NCBI GenBank assembly: GCA_964343305.1
Contig: CAYFJO010000269.1
Location: 1 to 14,864 of the forward strand
DNA length: 14,864 nt
Direction: 5' to 3'
Origin: CAYFJO01 sp964343305
Lineage (GTDB): Bacteria; Planctomycetota; Planctomycetia; Pirellulales; Pirellulaceae
Positions 7,856-14,864 of this stretch are shown one piece after another. The notes beneath the pieces were generated by a model. That model searched no databases, had not been told where the DNA came from, and saw only the letters and a list, made by a program, of their open reading frames with translations. How positions within the stretch are numbered: the stretch's first letter is position 1; every line of letters begins with the position of its first letter. Both the position numbers and the translations under genes were made by a program.

Positions 7856-8119
7856 GTGTCACAGGACATCAATGTGCTGGCACTCGTCAAAGGCGAGGAG
7901 CGATACGTTTTTCTTTACGACGACGAAAACCGAGCGGAAACGTTGCGGATGCTGGGGCGATATGCATCGAATCCGGAGTTGAGTTTCACGTGGTACGACG
8001 CCGCGGTGCTCAGCCAAAAGATTCGCAAAGCGATGCAGCCTGAACCGGAACCCGCATCGACTTCCACGCCCCGTTTTACGCTACCACAAGCGACGGATAA
8101 CTTCGACGAGATTCTATAG
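7856..8119 (+). CDS. Small conserved hypothetical protein upstream of the Xer recombinase
   Basis: 87 residues, function not recognised. The first ~60 residues form a dense, well-conserved-looking block: VLALVKGEERYVFLYDDEN, then RYASNPELSFTWYDAAVLSQKIR. The tail is Pro/Thr/Ser-rich and ends NFDEIL. It has no signal peptide, no membrane helix and no cysteine. The GTG start at 7856 is fixed by AAGGAG at 7842-7847 with 8 nt spacing. The stop lies only 18 bp before the recombinase ATG, so the two are very likely co-transcribed. From memory, close relatives exist in other planctomycetes, sometimes beside a Xer gene, but I cannot verify this here. That it is a real gene is well supported by the ribosome site and spacing. 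Confidence 0.83.
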   Translation: MSQDINVLALVKGEERYVFLYDDENRAETLRMLGRYASNPELSFTWYDAAVLSQKIRKAMQPEPEPASTSTPRFTLPQATDNFDEIL

Positions 8120-8137
8120 TCTCCCCGCGGCGTTCCC

Positions 8138-9003
8138 ATGCAGACGGCCGTTCCACGCTTTCTCCGATTCATGCACATCGAGCGCAATGCGTCGGAACTG
8201 ACCGTCAAGTCGTATCGTGAAGATCTCACCAGCTTGAATGAGTATCTGGAAGAGAGCCACGGCCAAATGCCTGTGCCATCCCAGATCACTCCACTGGATT
8301 TGCGCGGCTACATCGCGGCCCTTCACGAAGCAGGCTATGCACGTTCGTCGGTCTCGCGCCGCCTGGCATCGCTGCGCAGCTTTTTTCGCTTTGCTCAGCG
8401 CGAAGGCCTGACGGACAACAACCCCGCAAAGCCGCTCCGCAACCCACGTCCGGAACGCAAACTGCCACACTTTCTATCCACCGAAGAAATCGGCAAGCTA
8501 CTCGATGCACCTCCGGCGACACAAGACATGGGACTGCGCGATCGCGCGATTTTGGAAACGATGTACTCGGCCGGTTTGCGTGTCAGTGAAACGGTGGACA
8601 TCAACGAAGGCGATCTCGATTTGGAAAACGGATTCGTGCGAGTCCGCGGCAAAGGCCGGCGCGAACGGCTCGCACCCCTTGGATCGTTCGCGACCCGAGC
8701 GATCAATCGATGGCTCAAAGTTCGCAAGCTCTCGTCCAAGGAACTGGAAGGGCTTGAGGCTCCCATCTTTCTCAACAAATTCGGCCGCCGCATCACGACC
8801 CGCAGCGTGGCTCGGATGTTAGAGAAACATTTAAAGCTCGCCGGACTTGATTTGCGAACAACTCCACACACGTTGCGACACAGTTTCGCCACGCACTTGC
8901 TGGATCGAGGCGCCGACATTCGAAGCGTCCAAGAGTTACTCGGCCACAAGAGCCTGGTCACAACGCAAATCTACACGCACGTCAGCACCGCCGGCTTGCT
9001 CGA
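8138..9003 (+). CDS. Tyrosine recombinase XerC/XerD family (3' end in assembly gap)
   Basis: Site-specific recombinase of the Xer family, which resolves chromosome dimers at dif with FtsK. 288 residues are visible before the run of N. The N-terminal SAM-like core-binding domain covers about residues 1-95 (SELTVKSYREDLTSL, RSSVSRRLASLRSFFRF). The catalytic domain follows with all expected residues: Arg148 (SAGLRVSE), Lys172 (VRGKGRRER), His244 and Arg247 (HTLRHSFATHLLDRGAD), His270 (LLGHKS) and nucleophile Tyr279 (QIYTHV). Only the last one or two dozen residues should be missing. HTLRHSFATHLLDRGADIRSVQELLGH is the standard Xer signature and rules out a distant phage integrase. XerC and XerD cannot be separated by eye. 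No integration module or dif-like site is seen beside it. It probably shares a transcript with the 87-residue protein. Confidence 0.93.
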
Positions 9004-9103
9004 NNNNNNNNNNNNNNNNNNNNNNNNNNNNNNNNNNNNNNNNNNNNNNNNNNNNNNNNNNNNNNNNNNNNNNNNNNNNNNNNNNNNNNNNNNNNNNNNN
9101 NNN
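9004..9103. other. Assembly gap of 100 N
   Basis: Exactly 100 undetermined bases, the usual placeholder for a scaffold join of unknown size. It hides the C-terminal codons of the recombinase and the region between it and the convergent uvrB, whose stop codon abuts the gap. Confidence 0.97.
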
Positions 9104-11224
9104 CTAACGCTTCTTCGGCCGCGGAATCTTCGCACCACCGCGTTTCTTCTTTCGTGCCCGGCTCTTTTGTGGCTCGTATGACTCGACCTTCACTTCGGTG
9201 ACTTTCTTACCGATCGCTTCGCGCAGTTGTGTGATGCGGTCGCGAATCGCCGCGGCGCGTTCGAATTCTAACGCGTCGGCGGCTGTCATCATTTCCGCTT
9301 CCAACTCGCTGATGTACTCCTCGGTGATGTATTCCGATTCGTCCGTGCGCCCGACTGCGGCGTTTGCGTCGCGATGGGCCGCTGCTTCGGCTTCGATCCC
9401 GGTGCGAATGTTTTTGCGGATCGTCTCGGGCGTGATGCCGTGTTTCGCGTTGTATTCCTCCTGGACCTTGCGGCGGCGAAGCGTTTCGTCGATCGCTCGT
9501 TGCATCGAGTCCGTGATTTTGTCGGCGTACAGGATGACCTTGGCGTTGACGTTGCGGGCCGAGCGGCCAATCGTTTGGATCAACGACGTTTCGCTGCGCA
9601 AAAAACCTTCCTTGTCGGCATCCAGAATCGCGACCAGCGAAACTTCCGGCAGGTCGAGACCTTCACGCAGTAAGTTGACGCCGACCAGCACATCGAATTG
9701 GCCTTCGCGCAATTCGCGCAACAACTCAACCCGCTCGAACGCATCCAGTTCACTGTGCAACCAGCGGCAACGAACGTTTTGTTCGTTGAAGTAAGACGCA
9801 AGATCTTCGGCCAGCCGCTTGGTCAGCGTCGTCACCAGCACACGCTCGCCCGCGGATGCCCGCTCGCGAATCTGTTCCAGCAAATGCGGCACTTGTCCGC
9901 GCGCCGAACAAACTTCGACCACCGGATCGAGCAAACCGGTCGGACGAATGATTTGCTCCACCACTTCGCCGTCCGTCTGATCCAGTTCATAGTCGTTCGG
10001 TGTCGCCGAGACAAAGACAACTTGATTCAACCCCTTTTCCCATTCGTCAAACTGCAGCGGGCGATTGTCCAACGCGCTGGGCAAGCGAAAACCGTGCTCG
10101 ACCAGCGTCAGTTTTCGATTGCGATCGCCGTGATACATGGCCCGAATTTGCGGCACGGTAACGTGCGATTCGTCAATGAACAGAAGGAAATCCTTCGGGA
10201 AATAGCTGTACAACGTCTCGGGTGCTTCGCCTTCCTCACGTCCTGACAAAGGCCGGCTGTAATTCTCGATGCCCGGACAATGGCCAACCTCGGTCAGCAT
10301 TTCGATGTCAAACCGCGTTCGCGCACTCAACCGTTGAGCTTCCAAGAGCTTGCCTTGTTCGCGGAACTTTTCCAGTTGAACTTCAAGTTCCTCCTTAATG
10401 CGATCGACGGCCTCCGCCACACGGTCTTCCGGCATGACGAAGTGTTTCGCAGGATAGATAAACAGTTGCTCTTCGCGGCTGATGGTCTCGCCGCTGGTTG
10501 GATTGATCAACGACAACTGTTCGACCTCATCTCCCCACAACTCGATGCGGTACGCGAACTCTTCGTAGGCCGGCCAGATTTCGACACAGTCGCCACGGAC
10601 GCGGAATTTGCTGCGTTCGAACGTGACGTCGTTGCGTTGGTACAGAATGTCGACCAACTTCATCAACATCTCGTCGCGATCGACCGTGTCGCCCTTCTGA
10701 AGCGATACCATCATCTTTTTGTAATCCGCCGGTGAGCCGATGCCGTAGATGCTCGACACACTGGCGACGATGATCACATCGCGACGGCTGACCAGGCTGC
10801 TGGTCGATGCCAATCGTAGACGGTCGATTTCGTCATTGATCGACGCGTCTTTTTCGATGTAGATGTCACGCTGCGGGATGTAGGCTTCGGGCTGGTAATA
10901 GTCGTAGTAGCTGACAAAATAGTGGACTGCGTTGTTGGGGAAAAACTCTTTGAATTCGGAGTAGAGCTGGGCGGCAAGCGTCTTGTTGTGCGAGATGACG
11001 AGTGTTGGTCTTTGGATCTGTTGGATGACGTTGGCCATCGTGAACGTCTTGCCGGAGCCAGTGACGCCCATCAACACTTGCCGCCCGCGGCCGGCGGCAA
11101 TCACTTCCGACAGCGCTTTGATCGCTTTTGGCTGGTCGCCGGCAGGTTCGTAGGGGGCCTGAAGTTCGAACTGCAACGTATGATCCTTGAACGGTTTTTG
11201 CAATGAAGAAGGACGAATTGGCAA
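9104..11224 (-). CDS. uvrB: Excinuclease ABC subunit B (UvrB)
   Basis: DNA damage-verification helicase of nucleotide excision repair. It is loaded by UvrA, opens DNA at the lesion with its beta-hairpin and recruits UvrC. At 706 residues it is full length. In order: Walker A GVTGSGKT (53-60); the beta-hairpin YYDYYQPEAYIP (about 106-117); Walker B DESH (351-354); helicase motifs including LLREGLDLPEVSLVAILDAD and QTIGRSARN; a C-terminal UVR domain that contacts UvrC (EYISELEAEMMTAADALEFERAA); and a basic tail of about 20 residues. No ATG occurs before the Walker A motif, so the start must be non-ATG: TTG 11224, with an in-frame stop just upstream and AGGA nearby, or TTG 11203, which gives MQKPFKDHTLQFEL. 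It is the last gene of a minus-strand group, 36 bp after the zinc-ribbon gene. Confidence 0.97.
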   Translation of the reverse strand: MPIRPSSLQKPFKDHTLQFELQAPYEPAGDQPKAIKALSEVIAAGRGRQVLMGVTGSGKTFTMANVIQQIQRPTLVISHNKTLAAQLYSEFKEFFPNNAVHYFVSYYDYYQPEAYIPQRDIYIEKDASINDEIDRLRLASTSSLVSRRDVIIVASVSSIYGIGSPADYKKMMVSLQKGDTVDRDEMLMKLVDILYQRNDVTFERSKFRVRGDCVEIWPAYEEFAYRIELWGDEVEQLSLINPTSGETISREEQLFIYPAKHFVMPEDRVAEAVDRIKEELEVQLEKFREQGKLLEAQRLSARTRFDIEMLTEVGHCPGIENYSRPLSGREEGEAPETLYSYFPKDFLLFIDESHVTVPQIRAMYHGDRNRKLTLVEHGFRLPSALDNRPLQFDEWEKGLNQVVFVSATPNDYELDQTDGEVVEQIIRPTGLLDPVVEVCSARGQVPHLLEQIRERASAGERVLVTTLTKRLAEDLASYFNEQNVRCRWLHSELDAFERVELLRELREGQFDVLVGVNLLREGLDLPEVSLVAILDADKEGFLRSETSLIQTIGRSARNVNAKVILYADKITDSMQRAIDETLRRRKVQEEYNAKHGITPETIRKNIRTGIEAEAAAHRDANAAVGRTDESEYITEEYISELEAEMMTAADALEFERAAAIRDRITQLREAIGKKVTEVKVESYEPQKSRARKKKRGGAKIPRPKKR

Positions 11225-11260
11225 TCCGTCCTACCACAGGATAGAGAATGGCGTGATTCC

Positions 11261-11860
11261 TTACCACGTGCTGCGTCGCCAAGTGTAGAAGCACACGAGG
11301 GCGCCCGACAACAAACCAACAACGCCCGGGATGCCTATCAAAACCAAGGCGACGAAGGGATCGGACCAACCCGCTTGTTCCATCCCCAAAGCGACAAAAC
11401 ACACGGCAAAGAGCGAGGCGAACGTCGCGAGCGAGGCAGCCAGCGACGCTGCAAAGACGGCAACTAATGTGACACCCACGGAAGTCAAAAAATCGATCAT
11501 GCGCTCATCGGGATTCAGCGGCAATCCACCCGCTTCACGATATCGGACATACATCGCCGTGCGCACAAACGCGGGCAGCAAAACGATCAAAAGCAGAAAT
11601 CCCAAACCGGGAGCAATGGCCATCACGCCAAAACAAACGGCTGTCAACGTGATGCCCAACATCAGCGTCGACAATTTGAACTGGTAACGTCCATCCGCAT
11701 GGGCAATCGGACGATTTCCAGGTTTGACGAGCGCTGCACGGCTGAGTTTTGTTCCGCACAGCCAGCAGTGCATCATCGGTCTCGGAATCACCGCACCACA
11801 ATGCGGGCAATCTCCCAGGATATCGGGGGCATCCGGCTTAACGATTTTCTCGTCGGTCAT
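11261..11860 (-). CDS. Zinc-ribbon multi-pass membrane protein, hypothetical
   Basis: 199 residues. A short N-terminal zinc ribbon uses Cys18, Cys21, Cys32 and Cys35 (CPHCGAVIP and CWLCGTK). Several hydrophobic segments follow at about residues 64-82, 83-102, 122-160 (possibly two helices) and 168-192. The stretch FKLSTLMLGITLTAVCFGVM is of a kind often met in planctomycete membrane proteins. No transport or enzyme motif is visible. I chose ATG 11860, giving MTDEKIVKPD, because the longer open frame only reads through the end of the SHD1 gene. The ATG lies inside that gene with a 23 bp overlap, so the two are probably translationally coupled; GAAGG directly abuts the ATG and is too close to serve as a normal ribosome site. 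Function unknown. Confidence 0.78.
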   Translation of the reverse strand: MTDEKIVKPDAPDILGDCPHCGAVIPRPMMHCWLCGTKLSRAALVKPGNRPIAHADGRYQFKLSTLMLGITLTAVCFGVMAIAPGLGFLLLIVLLPAFVRTAMYVRYREAGGLPLNPDERMIDFLTSVGVTLVAVFAASLAASLATFASLFAVCFVALGMEQAGWSDPFVALVLIGIPGVVGLLSGALVCFYTWRRSTW

Positions 11861-13166
11861 CCTTCGACGATCCAAGATGAATGAGTTGCGTCGACTGCGG
11901 CTGGCGCTGCGCGGTACTTGCCGTTGGTGCTTCTGGTGGGTACCAGAAGACGATGATCCATTGACCATCGTCGCTGACCGAAGGTATCAGACGTCCGCTG
12001 CGGATTCGCTCTTCAAAGTTGCCAAACTTGCCGCCATGCTTGGCAATAAAATCTTGCAAAACCGGTTTGAGAGATTCGGCAAGGTCCATTTCCGTGATTG
12101 CTTGCGGAATCACCGAACGGTGAACTTGGGCAGCAAACGGCACGTCGCTGGCGATCTCGGGCGGCGGTGAAACCGATGCGGTTGCAATTTCATCCGATTG
12201 AGCCAACACGACGAACAAGAATTCCTTGGACGTCCAAGTCCGTGCCTTCACCTGAAACTCATTTCGCACCTTGTCGATCGCGTCCACGGACATGTCAATG
12301 AATCGATCGATCAAGCCAGCCGCGGCGTCGATTCGCTCCTGAATCGTCGAATTGATGCGAGCCCGTTCACGACGCTCCGATTCTCGGTCGAAACTTGCTT
12401 TCCCAGCACCGGCTCTTCGTGCGACGAGCCTTCTCACGATCGCATCCAGCAGCCGGTTAAACGACGTCGTGATGCCGGTCATGATGCTGTTGCTGGAAGA
12501 TCGCAGCCGCCCCGACGAAATGTTGAAGTCCGAGTCGTCAAACGAGACGCGTATGACTTTTTCAAAATAAGTCGTTCCCTGGCCGCTGATCCGAGCCACG
12601 CCGACATTGCTAATCGTACGCGACTTGGCAATCCCTTGAATTGGAATCTCCAACATCGCCTGCCTCTCATTCGGAACCAAACGAATATCTGTCCGCGCCA
12701 GTGAACGCGATGTACCAACCAGCGGAACGCCGTTGATCGTTTCGTTGACTGGATACTCGCTTCGATGACGTCGACGAGCGATCCGCTGAAAGAGTTCTTT
12801 GGCGATCCGCAAATGAATGACGTCGACATAGTTCGATGTGTCGGCCGCTTCGGCAAGCCGTCGTTGGATGTCCGCGATGTATCGCCGATCCAATGGACTC
12901 AGCCGCTCAACGGGGACCGTGGAATTCCTGTTGTTCGCCTTAAAGATCCGTATGTGATCCCTGCCCACTGCAATCAGCCTTCCTTGCACGCGATACCGGC
13001 CTGTGTTGTCCGTCCAAGTGCGGCTTGGATAATCGGAAACTGGCTCAAGATCCACCGCGAAAGCAACGCGGCAGTTCAAGCTTGCGGTCAGGTGGCCGGC
13101 AAGCAGCAGAGCCGCAATCCGACATGCACGTTTCCACTTCATCTGGCCCAACAACGAAATCGACAT
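11838..13166 (-). CDS. SHD1 (SLA1 homology domain) exported protein
   Basis: 442 residues. A signal peptide covers about residues 1-37: basic WKRACR, hydrophobic IAALLLAGHLTASL, cleavage after AFA. It is followed by an SLA1-homology-1 domain (about 48-100: RTWTDNTGRYRVQGRL, IRIFKANNRNSTVPVERLS, DRRYI). SHD1 is named from yeast Sla1 and, among bacteria, is largely a planctomycete feature, usually found in exported proteins of unknown role. The remaining ~340 residues are not recognised. They include a long basic, probably helical stretch around 245-310 (RRLVARRAGAGKASF, SERRERARINS) and a WYPPEAP patch near the end. ATG 13166 is chosen because GGGAG lies at optimal distance and it opens directly into the signal sequence; upstream ATGs lack this. 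It sits between the HhH and zinc-ribbon genes in one transcription unit. Confidence 0.85.
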   Translation of the reverse strand: MSISLLGQMKWKRACRIAALLLAGHLTASLNCRVAFAVDLEPVSDYPSRTWTDNTGRYRVQGRLIAVGRDHIRIFKANNRNSTVPVERLSPLDRRYIADIQRRLAEAADTSNYVDVIHLRIAKELFQRIARRRHRSEYPVNETINGVPLVGTSRSLARTDIRLVPNERQAMLEIPIQGIAKSRTISNVGVARISGQGTTYFEKVIRVSFDDSDFNISSGRLRSSSNSIMTGITTSFNRLLDAIVRRLVARRAGAGKASFDRESERRERARINSTIQERIDAAAGLIDRFIDMSVDAIDKVRNEFQVKARTWTSKEFLFVVLAQSDEIATASVSPPPEIASDVPFAAQVHRSVIPQAITEMDLAESLKPVLQDFIAKHGGKFGNFEERIRSGRLIPSVSDDGQWIIVFWYPPEAPTASTAQRQPQSTQLIHLGSSKDDRRENR

Positions 13167-13216
13167 TCCACATCTCCCGTTAACTTGAGTCACAACCACC
13201 GTGCCAATCCGACTCA

Positions 13217-13630
13217 TCAAGTACCAGCCTTTTCAGTCGCTTGCAGGATCGGCCTTAAGTGTGGCCGAATCTTCTCTAACGTACGTGGCCCAATCCCTCG
13301 TATGTTCAGTAAATCTTCGTGAACGTGAAACGGGCCGTGCTGCTGCCGCCATTGGACGATTTGCCTGGCTCGCGTCTCCCCCAAATCTGGAAGAATCATT
13401 AACTCGGGCCAATCGGCGGAGTTCAGATCGATTTGGAATTCAATTTCCCCGGGCTCGACCTCAATCTCTCCACGGCGATAGCCGATGTTATACCAACCAT
13501 ATGCCCCAATCAAGCAGAGTGAGACGGCGATCACCACGCCGGCACCGGCTTGGTCGATGCGATAAAGCAACGGGTGTGAACGACGAGGGTCGGGTCCCGA
13601 AGCGGCAGAGTTAAAAGAATCGTTGTTCAC
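13217..13630 (-). CDS. ComEA-like helix-hairpin-helix protein with membrane anchor
   Basis: 137 residues. A single membrane helix lies at about residues 27-49 (GAGVVIAVSLCLIGAYGWY). Two helix-hairpin-helix motifs follow: about 67-100 (IDLNSADWPELMILPDLG, then ETRARQIVQWRQQHGPF) and about 104-126 (EDLLNIRGIGPRTLEKI). This is the ComEA layout: a membrane-tethered domain that binds double-stranded DNA non-specifically during uptake. However, no ComEC or other competence gene is in the window, so the DNA-uptake role is inferred from fold alone. The first HhH hairpin (LPDLGETRA) is slightly atypical against LPGIGxxxA. The start is uncertain: GTG 13630 has AAGG about nine bases upstream and is preferred, while TTG 13639 would add three residues. 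An in-frame stop lies further upstream. It leads the minus-strand group, 50 bp before the SHD1 gene. Confidence 0.85.
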   Translation of the reverse strand: MNNDSFNSAASGPDPRRSHPLLYRIDQAGAGVVIAVSLCLIGAYGWYNIGYRRGEIEVEPGEIEFQIDLNSADWPELMILPDLGETRARQIVQWRQQHGPFHVHEDLLNIRGIGPRTLEKIRPHLRPILQATEKAGT

Positions 13631-13670
13631 TGGGAGCAACCTTCGCTTGTGGTTTGCAGCGACCCATTAT

Positions 13671-13770
13671 NNNNNNNNNNNNNNNNNNNNNNNNNNNNNN
13701 NNNNNNNNNNNNNNNNNNNNNNNNNNNNNNNNNNNNNNNNNNNNNNNNNNNNNNNNNNNNNNNNNNNNNN
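13671..13770. other. Assembly gap of 100 N
   Basis: A second run of exactly 100 undetermined bases, between the divergent HhH gene and nadC. Both genes appear complete outside it, so it hides intergenic DNA, probably including both promoters, or possibly a small gene or repeat. Confidence 0.97.
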
Positions 13771-13817
13771 CCGGCACTGCGGTTAAACGCCGGGGAGAAT
13801 TTCGTTACGATGAACGC

Positions 13818-14735
13818 ATGTCACGCGAATTCACGCAAATCCAGTGGGACGAACAATTAGCGGACGACTGCCGTCAACTGGCGCGACTGGCCGTGCGCGA
13901 GGATTTGGATCGCGGTCACGACTGGACTACGTTGTCGCTCCTGTCCGCAGACCAAACAGCCCAAGTCGCGGTCGTCGTCCGAGAATCAGGTGTCATTGCG
14001 GGTCTTCCCGCCGCGCAGATCGTCTTGGACGAAATGAACATCAAGGCGGACTGGACGTCGCTCGTTGACGACGCCACCGACGTCGCCAAAGACACAGTCG
14101 TGGCCCAACTAAGTGGCAACGCACGCGATTTGCTGACGTCCGAGCGGTCGCTCCTCAACTTCATCGGCCACCTATCCGGCATCGCCACGCTGACGCAAGA
14201 ATATACATCCACTGTGGCAAATACAAAAACCAAAATCTACGACACGCGCAAGACCACACCAGGTTGGCGGCGTTTGGAGAAATACGCCGTCCGCTGCGGT
14301 GGCGGAACCAATCACCGCACGGGTCTGTTCGACGCGATCCTAATCAAAGACAACCACTTAGCTGTGGCAGGCGACCAACAACTCGGTCCCGCACAGTCCG
14401 TCGAACAGGCACGAGAATTCGCTCAGCAACTTGCCGAAGATTCGAATCACGCCGAACCCATGATTATCGAAGTCGAAGTCGACACCTTGGATCAACTTCG
14501 CGATGTGCTCGCCGCCACCCCTGACATCGTGCTGCTGGACAACATGACACCGGACGAACTTCGCCGGGCGGTCGAAATGCGTAACGGATCGAATCCAGAC
14601 ACCGAGTTAGAAGCATCCGGCGGAATCAACTTGTCGACCGTCGCCGCGATCGCCGAAACGGGCATCGACCGAATTAGCGTCGGCGCACTGACCCATTCCG
14701 CGCCTTGCTTAGACGTGGGCATGGATTGGAATTGA
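13818..14735 (+). CDS. nadC: Nicotinate-nucleotide diphosphorylase (carboxylating), quinolinate phosphoribosyltransferase
   Basis: Converts quinolinate and PRPP to nicotinate mononucleotide, CO2 and pyrophosphate, the last step of the de novo branch of NAD synthesis. It is complete at 305 residues. Conserved blocks are SGVIAGLP (57-64), SERSLLNFIGHLSGIAT (108-124, with Arg110), KIYDTRKTTPG (139-149, Arg144/Lys145), EKYAVRCGGGTNHRTGL (154-170, His166/Arg167), LIKDNH (175-180, Lys177), IIEVEVDT (216-223), VLLDNM (238-243, Asp241) and ASGGINLSTVAAIAETGID with ISVGALTHS. The N-terminal motif is EDLDRGHDWTT, one residue longer than the common EDLGxGDxT form, which looks like a lineage variant rather than damage. 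ATG 13818 gives MSREFTQIQW; an ATG at 13810 is out of frame. The Shine-Dalgarno is weak. The sequence upstream is lost in the gap, so operon context is unknown. Confidence 0.97.
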   Translation: MSREFTQIQWDEQLADDCRQLARLAVREDLDRGHDWTTLSLLSADQTAQVAVVVRESGVIAGLPAAQIVLDEMNIKADWTSLVDDATDVAKDTVVAQLSGNARDLLTSERSLLNFIGHLSGIATLTQEYTSTVANTKTKIYDTRKTTPGWRRLEKYAVRCGGGTNHRTGLFDAILIKDNHLAVAGDQQLGPAQSVEQAREFAQQLAEDSNHAEPMIIEVEVDTLDQLRDVLAATPDIVLLDNMTPDELRRAVEMRNGSNPDTELEASGGINLSTVAAIAETGIDRISVGALTHSAPCLDVGMDWN

Positions 14736-14778
14736 CTGGTCTTTCACTTGCGCCGCTTCGACATGTTGAGTGACTACT

Positions 14779-14862
14779 TTAAGCCAGCCGCGATTCTCTT
14801 GGCAAATGCCAGCGTCTTAGGCGGATAAGAAACGCATAGAACAACACCAGGCACACGCCCGC
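14779..14862 (-). CDS. Possible C-terminal end of a membrane protein (partial at window edge)
   Basis: The last ~85 bp, read on the minus strand, give 27 residues ending in a stop: a hydrophobic run AGVCLVLFYAFLIRL followed by the basic tail RRWHLPRESRLA. This looks like a final transmembrane helix with a cytoplasmic tail, and third codon positions are GC-rich as in the neighbouring genes. It would converge on nadC with 43 bp between the stop codons. A second minus-strand frame is also open for 29 codons but has poorer codon bias. Too short to name. Confidence 0.3.
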   Translation of the reverse strand, partial: AGVCLVLFYAFLIRLRRWHLPRESRLA

Positions 14863-14864
14863 CG

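Noticed and set aside
7711..8043. A 110-codon plus-strand open frame overlapping the 87-residue gene
   Set aside because: It starts before the short palindrome and lies in a different frame from the gene with AAGGAG; composition is Arg/Pro-rich shadow.
8138..9003. The recombinase as an integrase marking a mobile island
   Set aside because: Its residues match housekeeping Xer proteins, it is co-transcribed with a small chromosomal-type gene, and no tRNA, att repeats or phage genes are nearby.

Overview
The window looks like a piece of a planctomycete chromosome (Pirellulales/Rhodopirellula-like), probably a draft or metagenome scaffold. The grounds are gene content and protein style: an SHD1 (SLA1-homology) domain protein, an ECF sigma factor and zinc-finger anti-sigma pair of planctomycete type, a zinc-ribbon membrane protein, two short conserved hypothetical proteins I associate with planctomycetes, and frequent GTG/TTG starts. 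Two runs of exactly 100 N (9004-9103 and 13671-13770) are scaffold joins of unknown true length.

Layout, left to right. (1) 54-2230, plus strand: gcvPB, the PLP-binding half of glycine dehydrogenase, overlaps a LipM-type lipoate/octanoate transferase gene. These are a lipoyl-dependent enzyme and an enzyme of lipoyl attachment. (2) 2444-3160: an FHA phosphothreonine-binding protein with a clean terminator. (3) 3398-4676: an ECF sigma factor overlapping its membrane-bound zinc-finger anti-sigma factor, again with a terminator. (4) 4965-5360: a small, very charged protein with a strong terminator. (5) 5468-5716: a non-coding stretch with two copies of an 80-90 bp palindromic element that share a 35 bp core. 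(6) 5761-7707: two exported proteins, a TPR protein and a probable lipoprotein with a CsgG/LpoB-like N-terminal region, followed by a third, shorter palindrome. (7) 7856-9003: an 87-residue protein directly upstream of a XerC/XerD-type tyrosine recombinase whose last codons fall in the first gap. (8) 9104-13630, minus strand: a tightly packed group transcribed towards the recombinase, in the order helix-hairpin-helix membrane protein, SHD1 protein, zinc-ribbon membrane protein, uvrB. (9) 13818-14735, plus strand: nadC, possibly facing the tail of a minus-strand membrane protein at the window edge.

Most genes are housekeeping (glycine cleavage, NAD synthesis, nucleotide excision repair, chromosome dimer resolution) or envelope/regulatory genes of ordinary planctomycete kind. 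I found no phage, CRISPR array, toxin-antitoxin or defence cluster, and no RNA genes. The most interesting signal is the family of palindromic intergenic elements. Next come the small conserved proteins of unknown role and the lipoyl-transferase overlap.
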